The notes below the pieces were generated by a model. The model worked only from the letters and a program-made list of their open reading frames with translations. It ran no database searches and was not told where the DNA came from. Positions 48,197-61,000 of a DNA stretch of 64,000 bases are shown here, in pieces. The DNA is taken from assembly GCA_028826165.1 (NCBI GenBank), contig JAPDFW010000006.1, forward strand, positions 35,936 through 99,935. Reading direction: 5' to 3'. The position numbers were made by a program, and so were the translations under genes. The number at the start of each line of letters is the position of its first letter. Positions within the stretch are counted from its first letter, which is position 1. The stretch is from Anaeramoeba ignava (Eukaryota; Metamonada; Anaeramoebidae).

Positions 48197-51100
48197 TTAA
48201 TTATCTGATTTAGAATCTTCTTGAGAAATTTTGGAATCAAAATTTTTAAGAGCATTTAAAGTATGTGTTCGAATGATATTTGCAGAAGTTTTTTGAACAG
48301 CCTTTCCATCATAAGAATTTTCATCTTGAAATTCATCTTGAATAGAATGATAAACTTCATTCATAATTTGGCGGATCAATTGCTTAGCTTGATCCTTTTC
48401 TTCTTTTCGAATTTTCTCTTCGAAAATCTTTTTTTTTGCTCTAATTTCTTTGATTTGATTTTCTAATAAAGAGATTTTTTTCTGTTGATCATCGATCTGT
48501 TTTGAATATAATTTTTTTGCTTCTTCCATTGCATTTTGGGGATTTTCTTGTTGATTTTCCGATTGTTTAACGGAAAATTGAGGAGATTGTATTTGGCCTG
48601 ATAAATGTTGTTCTAGTTCTTGAATTTTATTTTCTGCTGCAAATAGTTTTTCTTTCAGAACAATATTTTCTCTTGGAATTTGATTTGAGCTTTTTGGCTC
48701 AGTCGAAGACAATTTCAAATCAAGATTTTCTTGTTGCAAATGTTTGATCATTGCTTGGAGTTTATTATTTTGCCGCTCCAATTCAACGGCTTTTGGATTT
48801 TGTAAAGAATCACTCAAATGATCTTGATGAATCTTATTTTGTAGTTGTTCAATCGCATTTTTCATTTCCAAATTTTGCGATTTTAAAAGACCATTTTCTT
48901 TCATGATTAATTGCACCCTTTGCGAGTTATAATTCATTGGATCGTTCATTGTGAAATTGTGAGAATAATTTTCTGAACGCCCGAGATTTTCTAGTTTCAT
49001 AAGTGCCAATTCAACTGAAAAAGAAACGGAAGTTAGCATTTTTTTGATTTCTTTTGTGTCGTTTCTTTCATCAATTAATAAGGAAATCGCTTCGTTTTGA
49101 TTAAAAACTTGTGGGTTTTCTGAACGAATATTTTGCGATTGTTTTGCAAGAAAAAAATCCAAATTTTCAGGAAGTGAAGAAAATTCCGAAATGGAATTTG
49201 CACTAAAATTCTTTGCAAATGTTTCTATATTTTTTTGCTGTTTTGTTTGCGACTTTGTTTTTGGTGTTTTTTGCGGTGTTTCTGTTTTAACTTTGCGCAA
49301 TTTTTCGTTCTCATTTGTTTTCGGTTCATTTTCACTTTGTAATTTCTCTTCATCTTCTTTATTACTTATACTTGAACTTCTTTGTCTTGTTTGATTTTGC
49401 TCTTTTTTATTGCTTAAACTTGATGTTCTTGAACGAACTGAAACGTTGTTATTGTTTTTTTTATTCTTGTTTTTATTCTTATTCTCATTTGCTCTTTGTT
49501 GAAGTGGTTTTGATGCTAAAAATGGAATTGGAGCCTTTCCTAATTTCATCACTCTTTCTAATGGTGTTGATTTTGGTTGTTCTTTTTCTTTCTCACTTTC
49601 ATCATCACTTTCATCTTCATTTTCATCTTCATTTTCACTTTCATCATCACTTTCTTGATTTTGATTTTTGATTTTTATTTTGATTTTTATTTTTATTTTT
49701 ATTTTCATTTTTATTTTCATTTTCATTTTTATTTTCATTTTCATTTGATTCCTTTTTTTCTTTTTCTTCTTGTTTATCTTTTGTTTCTTCTTTTTCTTCT
49801 TGTTTTTCTTTTGTTTCTTCTTTTTCTTCTTGTTTTTCTTTTGTTTCTGTTGATTCATTTGTTTGTTTATCAGCAATTTTAATTTTATCAATTGAAATAT
49901 AAAATAAAAGTGTTGAATTTGGTGGAATTTTATCAACTGTATTATTTCCGTATGCAAGTGAAGGTGGAATTAATAATATTCTTTTGCCTCCTTTTAGCAT
50001 TTTCGGGATTCCTATATTCCAACCTTTTATAATTTTAAAATAAATTTTCAAATAAATTTTCAAATAAATTTTCAAATAAATTTTCAAATAAATTTTCAAA
50101 TAAATTTTCAAATAAATTTTCAAATAAATTTCCAAATAAATTTTCAAATAAATTTTGAAATGAATTTTCAAATAAATTTTCAAATAAATTTTCAAATAAA
50201 TTTTCAAATAAATTTTGAAATGAATTTTCAAATGAATTTTCAAATAAATTTTCAAATAAATTTTCAAATAAATTTTCAAATAAATTTTCAAATGAATTTC
50301 CAAATAAATTTTGAAATAAATTTTCAAATAAATTTTCAAATGAATTTTCAAATGAATTTTCAAATAAATTTTCAAATAAATTTCCAAATAAATTTTGAAA
50401 TAAATTTTCAAATAAATTTTCAAATGAATTTTCAAATGAATTTTCAAATAAATTTTCAAATAAATTTTCAAATGAATTTTCAAATTAATTTTCAAATGAA
50501 TTTTAATTTTAATTTTAATTTTAATTTTATATTTAATTATAATTTTTATTTTGATTTTAAATTTAATTTTAATTTTAATTTTAATTATAATTTTAATTTT
50601 AATTTTAATTTTAAATTTTAATTTTAATTTTAATTTTAAATTTTAATTAAATTTTAATTTTAATTTTAATTTTAATTTTAATTTTAAATTTAATTTTAAT
50701 TTTAATTTTAATTTTAATTTTAATTTTAATTATAATTTTGATTTTAAATTTAAACCTTTTATTATCTTTTGTGATCCTAATTCAAATCTAAATGGTTTTT
50801 TTTTATCAAAACTTGAATCAAATTTTGGACCAATTTTATATTGAATAGAAGAATCAATTAACCAACCAGAATAAGAAACTTGAATTTGAGTTCCTGTTAA
50901 AATTGGATCACCTTCTCCTTTACTTAAATCAAAAATTGAAACATCATCTTTTTTATAAATATCTGAATTAATTAAAATTTGAATAAGTGCTAATTGACTA
51001 ACAAATTGTATTAAATCAGTTTGATTTTGAAATTTCATTGAAATATTTTGTCGATTATCATCAACTAATGCTAAAAAAACCTCTTTTTGTATCTTTTATA

Positions 51101-52568
51101 TTTTTAGTATTAATTTTAATTTTATTTTTAATTTTAATTTTATTTTTAATTTTAATTTTAATTTTAATTTTAATTTTATTTTTAATTTTAATTTTAATTT
51201 TAATTTTGATTTTAAAATGAATTTTAAATTTAATTTTAATTTTAATTTTAATTTTAATTTTAATTTTATATTTTAATTTTAATTATAATTTTAATTTTAA
51301 TTTTAATTTTATATTAAATTTTAATTTTAATTTTAATTTTAATTTTAATTCTAATTATAATTTTAATTTTAATTTTAATTTTATTTTTAATTTTAATTTT
51401 GGTTTTAATTTTAATTTTAATATTAAATTTAATTTTAATTTTTAATTTTAATTTTAATTTTATATTTAATTTTAATTTAATATTAATTTTAATTTTAATT
51501 TTAATTTTAATTATAATTTTAATTTTAATTTTAATTTTAATTTAAATTTTAATTTTAATTATAATTTTAATTTTGAATTTGATTTTAATTTTAATTTTTA
51601 ATTTTAATTTTAATTTTTAATTTTAATTTTAATTTTATTTTTAAATTTTATTTTTAATTTTAATTTTAATTTTAATTTTAATTTTATTTTTAATTTTAAT
51701 TTTAATTTTGATTTTAAAATGAATTTTAAATTTAATTTTAATTTTAATTTTAATTTTAATTTTAATTTTATATTTAAATTTTAATTATAATTTTAATTTT
51801 AATTTTAATTTTATATTAAATTTTAATTTTAATTTTAATTTTAATTTTAATTCTAATTATAATTTTAATTTTTAATTTTAATTTTTATTTTTAATTTTAA
51901 TTTTGGTTTTAATTTTTAATTTTAATATTAAATTTAATTTTAATTTTTAATTTTAATTTTAATTTTATATTTAATTTTATATTTAATATTAATTTTAATT
52001 TTAATTTTAATTTTAATTTTAATTTTAATTTTAATTTTAATTTTAATTTTAATTTTAATTTTAATTTTAATTTTATTTTTAATTTTAATTTTAATTTTAA
52101 TATTGATTTTATTTTAATTTTGGTTTTATTTTTAATTTTAATTATAATTTTAATTTTAATTTTAATTTTAATTATAATTATAATTGATTTTATAAATGAA
52201 TTTTAATTTTATAAATAAAATACAGTATAAGAAATTGAAGGTTGAATTGAAATTCTAGAAACAGGAGGTTGATTTGGAGAATAAATTAAAATAAAAAAAT
52301 TCTTATAATTCAAAGAAGAAATAATTGAAGCAATTGTTTCACCGTATTCATCATATTTCTTTTTAGCGGGATTAAACCGATAAAATAGAATTCTAACGCC
52401 ATATAAAGTAATAATCTTTTCTTGAGGTTGAGGATTTTTTACTGGCTTTCTTATTTTTTTTTGATATGTAAATGATATATTTTCATTGCCAGTTTTCTTG
52501 GCTTGATCACTCATTCCAAAAAGATTTGATAATCGTTGACTAGACTTTGCAGTATTTGGATAATCCAT
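48197..52568 (-). CDS. FKBP15-like protein (EVH1-like, FKBP and coiled coil)
   Basis: Exons 52224-52568, 50756-51080 and 48197-50023 join in phase (SYT/VFLALVDDNRQN; IIKG/WNIGIPK). Exon 1 gives the short N-terminal motif SQRLSNLFGMSDQA and a WH1/EVH1-like domain. Exon 2 and the start of exon 3 form an FKBP domain that keeps most ligand-pocket residues: VSYSGW, KFDSSF, FRFELGSQKIIKGW and PPSLAYG. A long Lys/Glu/Asp tract and a coiled coil (about 48450-48900) follow. The tail LIRQIMNEVYHSIQDEF with NSYDGKAV matches the conserved end of animal FKBP15. FKBP15 sits on early endosomes and binds the WASH complex. The FKBP frame runs into TGA near 49644. One extra A (T-run 49665-49669 on the plus strand) breaks the join to the coiled-coil frame. 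Confidence 0.88.
50024..50755. repeat. 12-bp AAATAAATTTTC repeat plus AATTTT block in FKBP15-like intron 2
   Basis: The intron splits the FKBP domain. 50040-50500 is AAATAAATTTTC with TGAATTTTCAAA variants, and 50500-50755 is AATTTT hexamers, so two different repeats are joined in one intron. Confidence 0.88.
51081..52223. repeat. AATTTT hexamer intron with about 502-bp tandem duplication
   Basis: Intron 1 of the FKBP15-like gene, made of AATTTT units. Marker sequence GATTTTAAAATGAATTTTAA occurs at 51208 and 51710. The downstream markers TATTAAATTTTAATTTT, AATTCTAATTATAATT and TTTTGGTTTTAATT recur in the same order, so a unit of about 502 bp is present twice. Confidence 0.82.
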
Positions 52569-52784
52569 TAAATTTTTTTTTGGTTTTTTTTTTTTTTAAA
52601 AAAGAAAAAAAATGAAAAATTAAAAATTGAAAAAAAAAATTTTTCGTTTTTAGAAAAGAAAATTTTGTTTGAATTTAAATTTGGAACTGAAATTCTTTCT
52701 CAAAAAAATTTCTTCTTTTCCTTCTTTTCCTTCTTTTCATTTTTTTTCATTTTTTTCATTTTTTTCCTTTTTACTTTTTTTTTA
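52569..52784. promoter_or_regulatory. Divergent promoter of FKBP15-like and F-box/TMEM185-like genes
   Basis: 216 bp between head-to-head starts, including pyrimidine runs (CTTCTTTTCC repeats and TTTTTTCAT repeats) just before the plus-strand ATG. No defined box is recognised. Confidence 0.4.
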
Positions 52785-54728
52785 ATGGATTCTTTTCTTT
52801 TTGAATTAAAAATTTTTAAAGAAAAAGGTGTTTGTTTAATTTCAAAAAAAGAATTTCAATTATTAACACAAGGAAATTTTTTAAATACATCAAAAAAAAA
52901 TCAAATTTCACCAAAAGAAACTAATTTAATTCTTGATCAACTTCCTCCAGAAAGTAGATTCAATTCAATATTCAATATTCAATCAATTTAATATTCAATT
53001 TAATTCAATATTCAATCAATTCAATATTTAATATTCAATATTTAATTCAATATTCAATATTCAATTTAATATTTAATTCAATATTTAATTCAATTCAATA
53101 TTTAATATTCAATTTAATATTCAATATTCAATATTCAATTCAATATTTAATATTCAATATTCAATATTTAATTCAATTTAATATTTAATATTTAATTCAA
53201 TTCAATTTAATATTCAATTCAATATTCAATATTCAATATTCAATATTCAATATTAAATATTCAATATTCAATTCAATATTCAATTTAATATTCAATATTC
53301 AATATTCAATATTTAATTCAATATTTAATTTATTTAATATATTTTTTATTTTTTATTTTAATTACAAAAAAAAATAATATAGTTTTAATTATGATTTGTC
53401 AATATTTATCTCCTGGAGCATTTACTAGATTGGGAATTACTTGCAAAGATTTTTACAATATTTTTAATGATCAAGAAACTTGGAGAAAAATTGCAAAAAT
53501 TTATCAAAATTTTTTCGTTTTTGATCGCTTTGAATTAGTACTTAATAATGATCCATTTTTCTTGGATAAAGAAAATTGCTTTGATTTAATTGGATTCCAA
53601 ACAAATATTAACGAGGAAATTGAAAATATTTCAATCAGAAATCAAAATATAAATTTTCCAAATTTAGATCAAAAACATTTTAAAGAAATAATCCAAAAAA
53701 GAGAAAAAAGAATTGAAAAATATTCTAATAATAATCAAACGGATAATTCAACAATTCTTGATGAAAAATTACATTATAGAGTTCCATTAATAAATTCAAC
53801 AGAAGAAGAAAGAATTAAATTTATTAATTTATTAGAAAATCCAAAAGAAGAAATGCTTGAAAAGGCAAGAAAAATATTCGCTTTATTTTCTGAAGCAAAA
53901 ATCAAATCAAAAAAAGAAAAAATCAGAAAAATACGAAATATAAGAGTTTCCAAATTTGAATCAAAAACATATTTATATTTCAGTTTTTCCAAAATGTGTA
54001 TTAGTTTTGGAGCTTCAATTTATTTGATCTTGATTACTTTGAAAATTGAAAACAAAATCAATACAAAATTAAGTTATTTGACTCTTTCCGTTTTGATTCC
54101 TTTGTTTCCTTTGATAGTTCTATTCTTAATTAATTTTGTGTTTGTGACTCTTGCAAAATTTGGATTGGATATTTATAATTTTTTTGTTTTATCTTTTACT
54201 TCAATTATGGTTTTTATTCAATTTCTTTTGATTGCTTTAAAAGTGGATGATTTTCTTAAAACTTCTTGGATTGTGATTTTTATCCCAATTCTCCTCGTCT
54301 TCGTGAACTTTGTAATTTATACAATTGTTATTCCAATAATCGAAGCTCATTTACAAAGAGAAGATTTTCTTTTGAGCATTTTTTTCTTTTTTTGGATCGT
54401 TTTCTTCATTTTCTTAGGTTTAAAAATTGATGAAAAAATCAAATGGAATTTTGGAATTATTTTTATTCCACTTTTTCTTCAAATTGTCGCTTATTTAATT
54501 TCACTTTTTCGACCTAGAACTTTGAGACAAATGAATATTTTTGCAATCATTTTATATTCTGTTATTTTTCCTTTTATTTGGATTGTAATTTCAATTTTGT
54601 TTATTCTTTATTTGGAAAAAATTGGAATTAATCATGTTTATTATCCTTTGATTCCTTTTTATTTTGCTTGTTTGATTCTTGATATTGGTTTTGTTATTCT
54701 TATTAAAAGAGAAATTCAAGAATTTTAA
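52785..54728 (+). CDS. F-box protein fused to TMEM185-like multi-pass membrane domain
   Basis: Exons 52785-52953 and 53383-54728 join in phase to restore an F-box, LPPEILIMICQYLSPGAFTR, followed by LGITCKDFYNIFN. A Lys/Glu-rich linker follows (about 150-255). The C-terminal 240 residues hold about eight hydrophobic helices with the repeated pattern of the TMEM185 family (Pfam Tmemb_185A): LLIALKVDDFLKTSWIVIFI and FLGLKIDEKIKWNFGIIFI. The product could be a membrane-anchored SCF substrate receptor, which is inference. The function of TMEM185 domains is poorly known. It faces the FKBP15-like gene head-to-head and ends 129 bp from the AP-4 beta gene. Confidence 0.83.
52954..53382. repeat. AATATTCAATTC-type repeats in the F-box intron
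   Basis: About 430 bp of AATATTCAAT/AATATTTAATTC units with irregular register, between donor GTAGATTC (52954) and acceptor AATATAG (53382). The intron cuts the F-box four residues into its core motif. Confidence 0.85.
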
Positions 54729-54857
54729 TTCAAAATAAATAATAATTAATAATTGAATTTTGATTTTGATTTTGATTTTTATTTTGAAAGAAAAAGAAAA
54801 ATCTTTTTTTTTTTGAAAATTTGATTAAAAAAAAAAAGTTTCATTGATTAATGAAAA

Positions 54858-57800
54858 TTAATTTGAAACGATATTTTTTTGGAAATAATCAATGAATAAA
54901 AGAAGAAAACTTTTATCTTCTGATTTAAAAGTAGCATTTAAAAAATTTTGATTTAAATCAACTATAATTTCAATAAGAACAAAATAATTTGTTTGAGATT
55001 TTTGAGAATAAGTATAAATTTTAAGTTGATTTCCAACAACACCAGAAGCCATAACAAAAATACGGTTAGAAATTAATTTCTTTTCAAAATCAGATTTGTT
55101 TTGTATTTTTGATTGAAGTTGGAATTTATGAGTTTTTTGATTTTGAATATTGACCCATTTTTGTTGATAAGATTGTGGGTTAATTTCAGCTACTTTTTCA
55201 AGAATATGTTCTTGAGTAGTTTTTTTAGGAGGTTCTGAATAAAGATCTCCAAGTAAATCTTGTTTTTTTGTTGGTGAAACAAATTGATTTTGATTTTGAT
55301 TTTGATTTTGATTTAAATTTTGATTTTGGTTTTGAAGTAAATTATCATCTTCACTTGAATCTTCGTTTGAATCTTCATTTGAATTTTCATTTTCATTTTC
55401 ATTTGAATTTTCATCTTCATTTTCATTTGAATTTTCATCTTCATCTTCATCTTCATCTTCATCTTCATCTTCATCATCTTCATATTCATCTTCAATTTTC
55501 TTTTTTTGTAAATTAATTTGATCATATGGTTTTCCATAAATAACAGAAAGTGTATTGAATTCAAACATCAATTTTTCATGAAGTTCAGTTAAATCTTCTT
55601 CAACAAAATTTCGAAGTTCTTCTTTTTGACTCAAAACAATTTTTTTTGCCTTTTCAAAATCTGTACTTAATAATCTATAATAAAAAATAGCTTTATCATG
55701 AACATCAACATGTGAAAAATCATTTGTTGCTAAATCAAGCAATTTGCCAAGAATTTTTTGGCATTCAGGAGGTCTTTTAAAAAATAATTTCATAAGAGCG
55801 TTTAATAATTGAATTTTAACAAAATAAGATTGTTCCGATTTGTAATCCTCGACAAAAGCCTCGAGAACATATGGAGCGTCAAGGAAATTCTGGCCAAACT
55901 CGCCAAGCATCCAAATCAAAGAAGCCTTTGCTTCTGGATCTTTGATTGTTTGGATGTCGATTCTTTTGAATTCGTTGAAAAATTCTTGCGCAGAATCGGG
56001 ATGGATTCTGATAATATCCTTAAGAATAGAAAGGACACTTTCCGTTAAATAACTGATTTCAAGTTCTATAAAGGAAAACAATTGAACCACAACAATGTCA
56101 GTCCAAAGAGGGAGTTTGATTGTGATTCTTCCGATCACTGTTATTCCATATTTCGCAATCTCAGGCGAATTATTTGGATCGGTTACATAATGAGATAATT
56201 CAACAATAATTTCTTTGAAATTTTTCTGTGTTGTCAAAACACTTAAAATATCCATCTTGATTTTTTTTGTATAATCTGGATCGTTCATTCTCAAATAAAA
56301 TTTCTTAAAATCATCTTGCCAAATTGTGGGGAATTGAGTTGCAATTAAAAAAATGTGTTTGAGAACTGAGAAAGAAGATTCTTTATGAGATCCAAGAGAA
56401 AGCGTTAATAACGGAATTTTGAGTCTTTCATAAATTTGCTGTTTGAGTTGTGGCAGATCCTCAGTCATATTTAAAAACACTTTTTGCTGCCGCAAGCGAC
56501 AATGCACTGTTGACATTCTGCAGCGAATTTTCTAGGAGATTCATGATATCAAAAGCATTCTTGTTCGGATTCTGGAGCATATTTAGCTGCCAATTGAAGA
56601 ACTATTATTTTTCCCCATTCAGTGAAGTCATCCAATCGATTCAATAAATGTATCATTATTTGTCTGTTTAGTGACATTCCTCCTTCATCCATTAATATTT
56701 CATTCAGTGCAACTATAGAATTTATTACAACTTGTGCGTCGATATCTCGAAGCATTTCGTATAATTTTGTGATGATATCGCTCCCTTTTACAAGTGTTTC
56801 TTTGATTTTGTATAATTTGATTGTGGATATTACTGCTACTCTTCGTACATATGCTGCTTTGTCAACAAGTCCAGCTCTGATTGGTGTTGGCAAGTATTCA
56901 ATCAATTTTGGGTGTTGTCTAAATAATTTCCAAATAATTTTTCAAATATTTTAATTTTGATTTTAATTTTAATTTCAATTTTAATTTTATTTTAAATATA
57001 ATTTTAATTATAATTTTAATTTTAATTTTGATTTTAATTATAATTTTAATTTTAATTATTTTGATTTTAATATTAATTTTAATTTTAATTTTAATTTTAA
57101 TTTTAATTTTAAATATAATTTTAATTTTAATTTTAATTTTAATTTTAATTTTAATTTTAATTTTAATTTTAATTTTAATTTTATAAATGAATTTTAATTT
57201 TAATTTTAATTTTAATTTTAATTTTAATATTAATTTTAATATTAATTTTAATTTTGATTTTAATTTTAATTTTAATTTTAAATTTAAATTTAATTTTAAT
57301 TTTAATTTTAATTTTAATTTTAAATATAATTTTAATTTTAATTTCAATTTAATTTTTAATTTTAATTTTAATATTAATTTTAATTTTAATATTAATATTA
57401 ATTTTAATTTTATAAATGAATTTTAATTTTAATTTTAAATTTAAATTTAATTTTAATTTTATAAATGAATTTTAATTTTTTACAAAGATGATAAAGAACG
57501 TAAAGCTAATCCTCTAATCATAGGATCACTGTTATTACAGTCATTATGCAAAGTATTAATAGCCAGAAGTGATAATGAAGGTTTTTTTCTAGCATAAGTT
57601 GCAAGATATAGATAAATCATTTTCTTTTGAACAATATCAGTTGTTTGACAAGCCTAATACATAAAATCAAAACCAATTTTTTATTGACATTCATTTTTAT
57701 GAAATGGAATATTTAATTAATATTTATTTTCATTATCAATTTTTTATTAATTTTTTATCAATTTTTTAATTTTTACAGAAACAACATCAGTAAATAAACT

Positions 57801-57926
57801 AGAAACATCAACTCCAAGTGTCATTGCGCCTATTATTTTTTGTAGAACATCTCTTCTTTTAGTAAGATCATTGGATGAAGTACTTTGAAGTAGTTGTCTA
57901 TAATCATATGGATCTGGTTTTGACAT
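54858..57926 (-). CDS. AP-4 complex beta subunit
   Basis: AP-4 beta is a large adaptin of the clathrin-independent AP-4 coat that sorts cargo at the trans-Golgi network. Exons 57777-57926, 57484-57653 and 54858-56918 give [14 protein letters not shown], then [31 protein letters not shown] and [13 protein letters not shown], as in adaptin trunks. [40 protein letters not shown] and [13 protein letters not shown] point to AP-4 rather than AP-1/2 beta. An acidic Asp/Glu/Asn hinge (55330-55500) and a short appendage domain follow. Two frame breaks lie 70 bp apart, each needing one base removed: the A-run 56551-56554 and the T-run 56481-56485. With both corrected the protein is continuous and family-like, so sequence errors are more likely than decay. 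Confidence 0.9.
56919..57483. repeat. AATTTT hexamer block in AP-4 beta intron 2
   Basis: About 565 bp of AATTTT with AATATT and AATTATAATT variants. The marker TTTATAAATGAATTTTAATT recurs near 57180, 57410 and 57460, suggesting local duplication. It is bounded by minus-strand splice sites at 57483 and 56919. Confidence 0.85.
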
Positions 57927-58096
57927 TTAAAAAAGAAGAAAAAAATTTCTTTTAATTTCTTTTAATTTCTTTTTTTTATTATTGTTTTTAAAATGAAAGA
58001 AAAAAAATGAAAAAAAAAATTGAAAAAAAAAAATTAAAAAAAAAAAGCAAAAATTTTTCATTTTTCCTTTTTAAAAAGTAAAAAATATAAATAAAA
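57927..58096. promoter_or_regulatory. Divergent promoter of AP-4 beta and WDR11-like genes
   Basis: 170 bp between head-to-head start codons, with TTTAATTTCTTT repeats on one side and poly-A runs on the other. No recognised element. Confidence 0.4.
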
Positions 58097-61000
58097 ATGA
58101 ATCAAATACTTTATTCAATTATTCCTGGAACTATTACAAAAATTAATGAAAGTAATTAATCAAATTTTCTCCTTATTTAAAATTAAAAGAAAAATATAAA
58201 TTAAAATCATTTAAAAATTGATTAAAAAAAAAAATTACACACATACAAAAAAAAAAGATGCAATTAATTGGGGTTTACAAGGATTGATTTGCATTTGAAT
58301 ACATTCTGCAATTGTAATTTTTGATCCAGTATCATTTTCAATTTTACAAGTTCTTGATGGACATGATTCTGAAGTTGTTTTGTGTTCAATGGTAAATTTA
58401 ACAATTAAATTATAAATAAAAATATAAATTAAATTATAAATTAAATTATAAATTAAATTATAAATAAAATTATAAATAAAATTATAAATTAAATTATAAA
58501 TAAAAATATAAATAAAATTATAAATTAAAATTATAAATTAAATTATAAATAAAATTATAAATAAAATTATAAACAAAATAATAAATTAAATAATAAATAA
58601 AATTATAAATTAAATAATAAATTAAATTATAAAATAAAATTATAAATAAAAATTATAAATTAAATTATAAATTAAAAATATAAATTAAATTATAAATAAA
58701 ATTATAAATAAAAATTATAAATAAAATTATAAATTAAAATTATAAATTAAATTATAAATTAAATTATAAATAAAATTATAAACAAAATTATAAATAAAAT
58801 TATAAATTAAATTATAAAATAAAAATATAAATTATAAATTAAATTATAAATAAAATTATAAATAAAATTATAAATAAAATTATAAATAAAATTATAAATA
58901 AAATTATAAATAAAAATTATAAATAAAATAATAAATTAAATTATAAATAAAATTATAAATAAAATTATAAATAAAAATTATAAATAAAAATTATAAATTA
59001 AAATTATAAATAAAATTATAAATAAAAATTATAAATAAAAATATAAATAAAAATTATAAATTAAAATTATAAATTAAATTATAAATAAAATTATAAATAA
59101 AATTATAAATAAAATTATAAATTAAATTATAAATTAAATTATAAATAAAATTATAAATTAAAATAATAAATTAAAATTATAAATAAAATTATAAACAAAA
59201 ATATAAATAAAAATTATAAATAAAATTATATAAATTAAATTATAAATAAAATTATAAATAAAATTATAAATTAAATTATAAATAAAATTATAAATAAAAA
59301 AAATAATAAATTAAATAAATAAAAAAAATATAAATAAAATAATAAAATTAAATTATAAATAAAAATAGCAACAAAAAATAAATAAAAATAATAATTAAAA
59401 TTATAAATTAAAATTATAAATTAAATTATAAATAAAAATTATAAATAAAATTATAAAATAAAATTATAAATAAAAATTATAAATAAAATTATAAATAAAA
59501 TTATAAATAAAATTATAAATAAAAATTATAAATTAAATTATAAATTAAAATTATAAATAAAATTATAAATTAAAATTATAAATAAAAATATAAATTAAAT
59601 TATAAATTAAATTATAAATAAAATTATAAATAAAATTATAAAATTAAATTATAAATTAAATTATAAATAAAAATATAAATAAAATAATAAATAAAATTAT
59701 AAATTAAATTATAAATTAAATTATAAATTAAATTATAAATTAAATTATAAATTAAATTATAAATAAAAATATAAATTAAATTATAAATTAAATTATAAAT
59801 AAAATTATAAATTAAATTATAAATTAAATTATAAATTAAATTATAAATAAAATTATAAATAAAATTGTAAATTAAATTATAAATAAAATTATAAATAAAA
59901 ATATAAATTAAATTATAAATAAAATTATAAATTAAATTATAAATCTATTTTAGGTCACCTTTACTTAATGAAAATGATTTAGAAAATCCTTATCATTCAA
60001 TTCTTGCTTCTGGTGATGTTCTTGGTCAATTAATTATTTGGGATCCAATAAATGCTAAAATTATTACAAAACTTCCTGATATTAAAAAAAGAAAACAAAG
60101 AAGAAAAATTTTAGAAATTAAATGGATTGAACAAAATAAAAATTATCTTTTAACTTTGCAAACACCATCAATTATTACTTTATGGAATATTAATTTAAAT
60201 TCAACTAATTCTGAAATTATTGAAATATGGCAATTAGATTTGGAAAAAACAAATGATATTCATGAATCTTGTTTATTTTTTGAATTGAATACATCACAAA
60301 ATTATTCAATGATAATTGGTTCTGATACTGGAAATTTATTTTTCACAAAATGGTAATTAAAATTAAAAATGAAATTAAAATTTAAATTATAAATAAAATT
60401 AATATTAATATTAAAATTAAATTTAAAATTAAAAATTAAAATTATAAATAAAATTACAAATTAAAATTAAAATTATAATTAATATTAAAATTAAATTTAT
60501 AAAATTATAAATTAAAAGAATTCAAAATCCACAAAAAGACCACCAAAAATTCTTCGGAAAATTAAAACAGAAAGTCATGAAACAACAAAATTTTTCAGAA
60601 GAGATTTACACACCATCACCACAGGATTTAACAATTAAACAAATTCAATTTGATCCATTTCAAAAAGACATATTATATATTGTTTATGCAAGAGACATTA
60701 CAATTTTAGATTTAAGAATCAACATGGCAATTTCAAGAATAATTTTAAATGAAGCAAGATCATCATTTATTCAATTAGTTTTGACAAAAGCTCAAAATCA
60801 TTTATTTTGTTTTCATGAAGATGGAAGTTTAAGTATTTGGGTTCAACGTGTTACTAATAAAGTTATTAAATATGAACCAATTACTTTTTGTGAACAACTT
60901 AGAATTATTAAAAAGAAAAATGATGGTTTTATTATTTCAAAATTAGTAGCTTCTCCTTTTAAACCTAATAATTTTATTTTTGTTTCTGAAAATGAAATGT

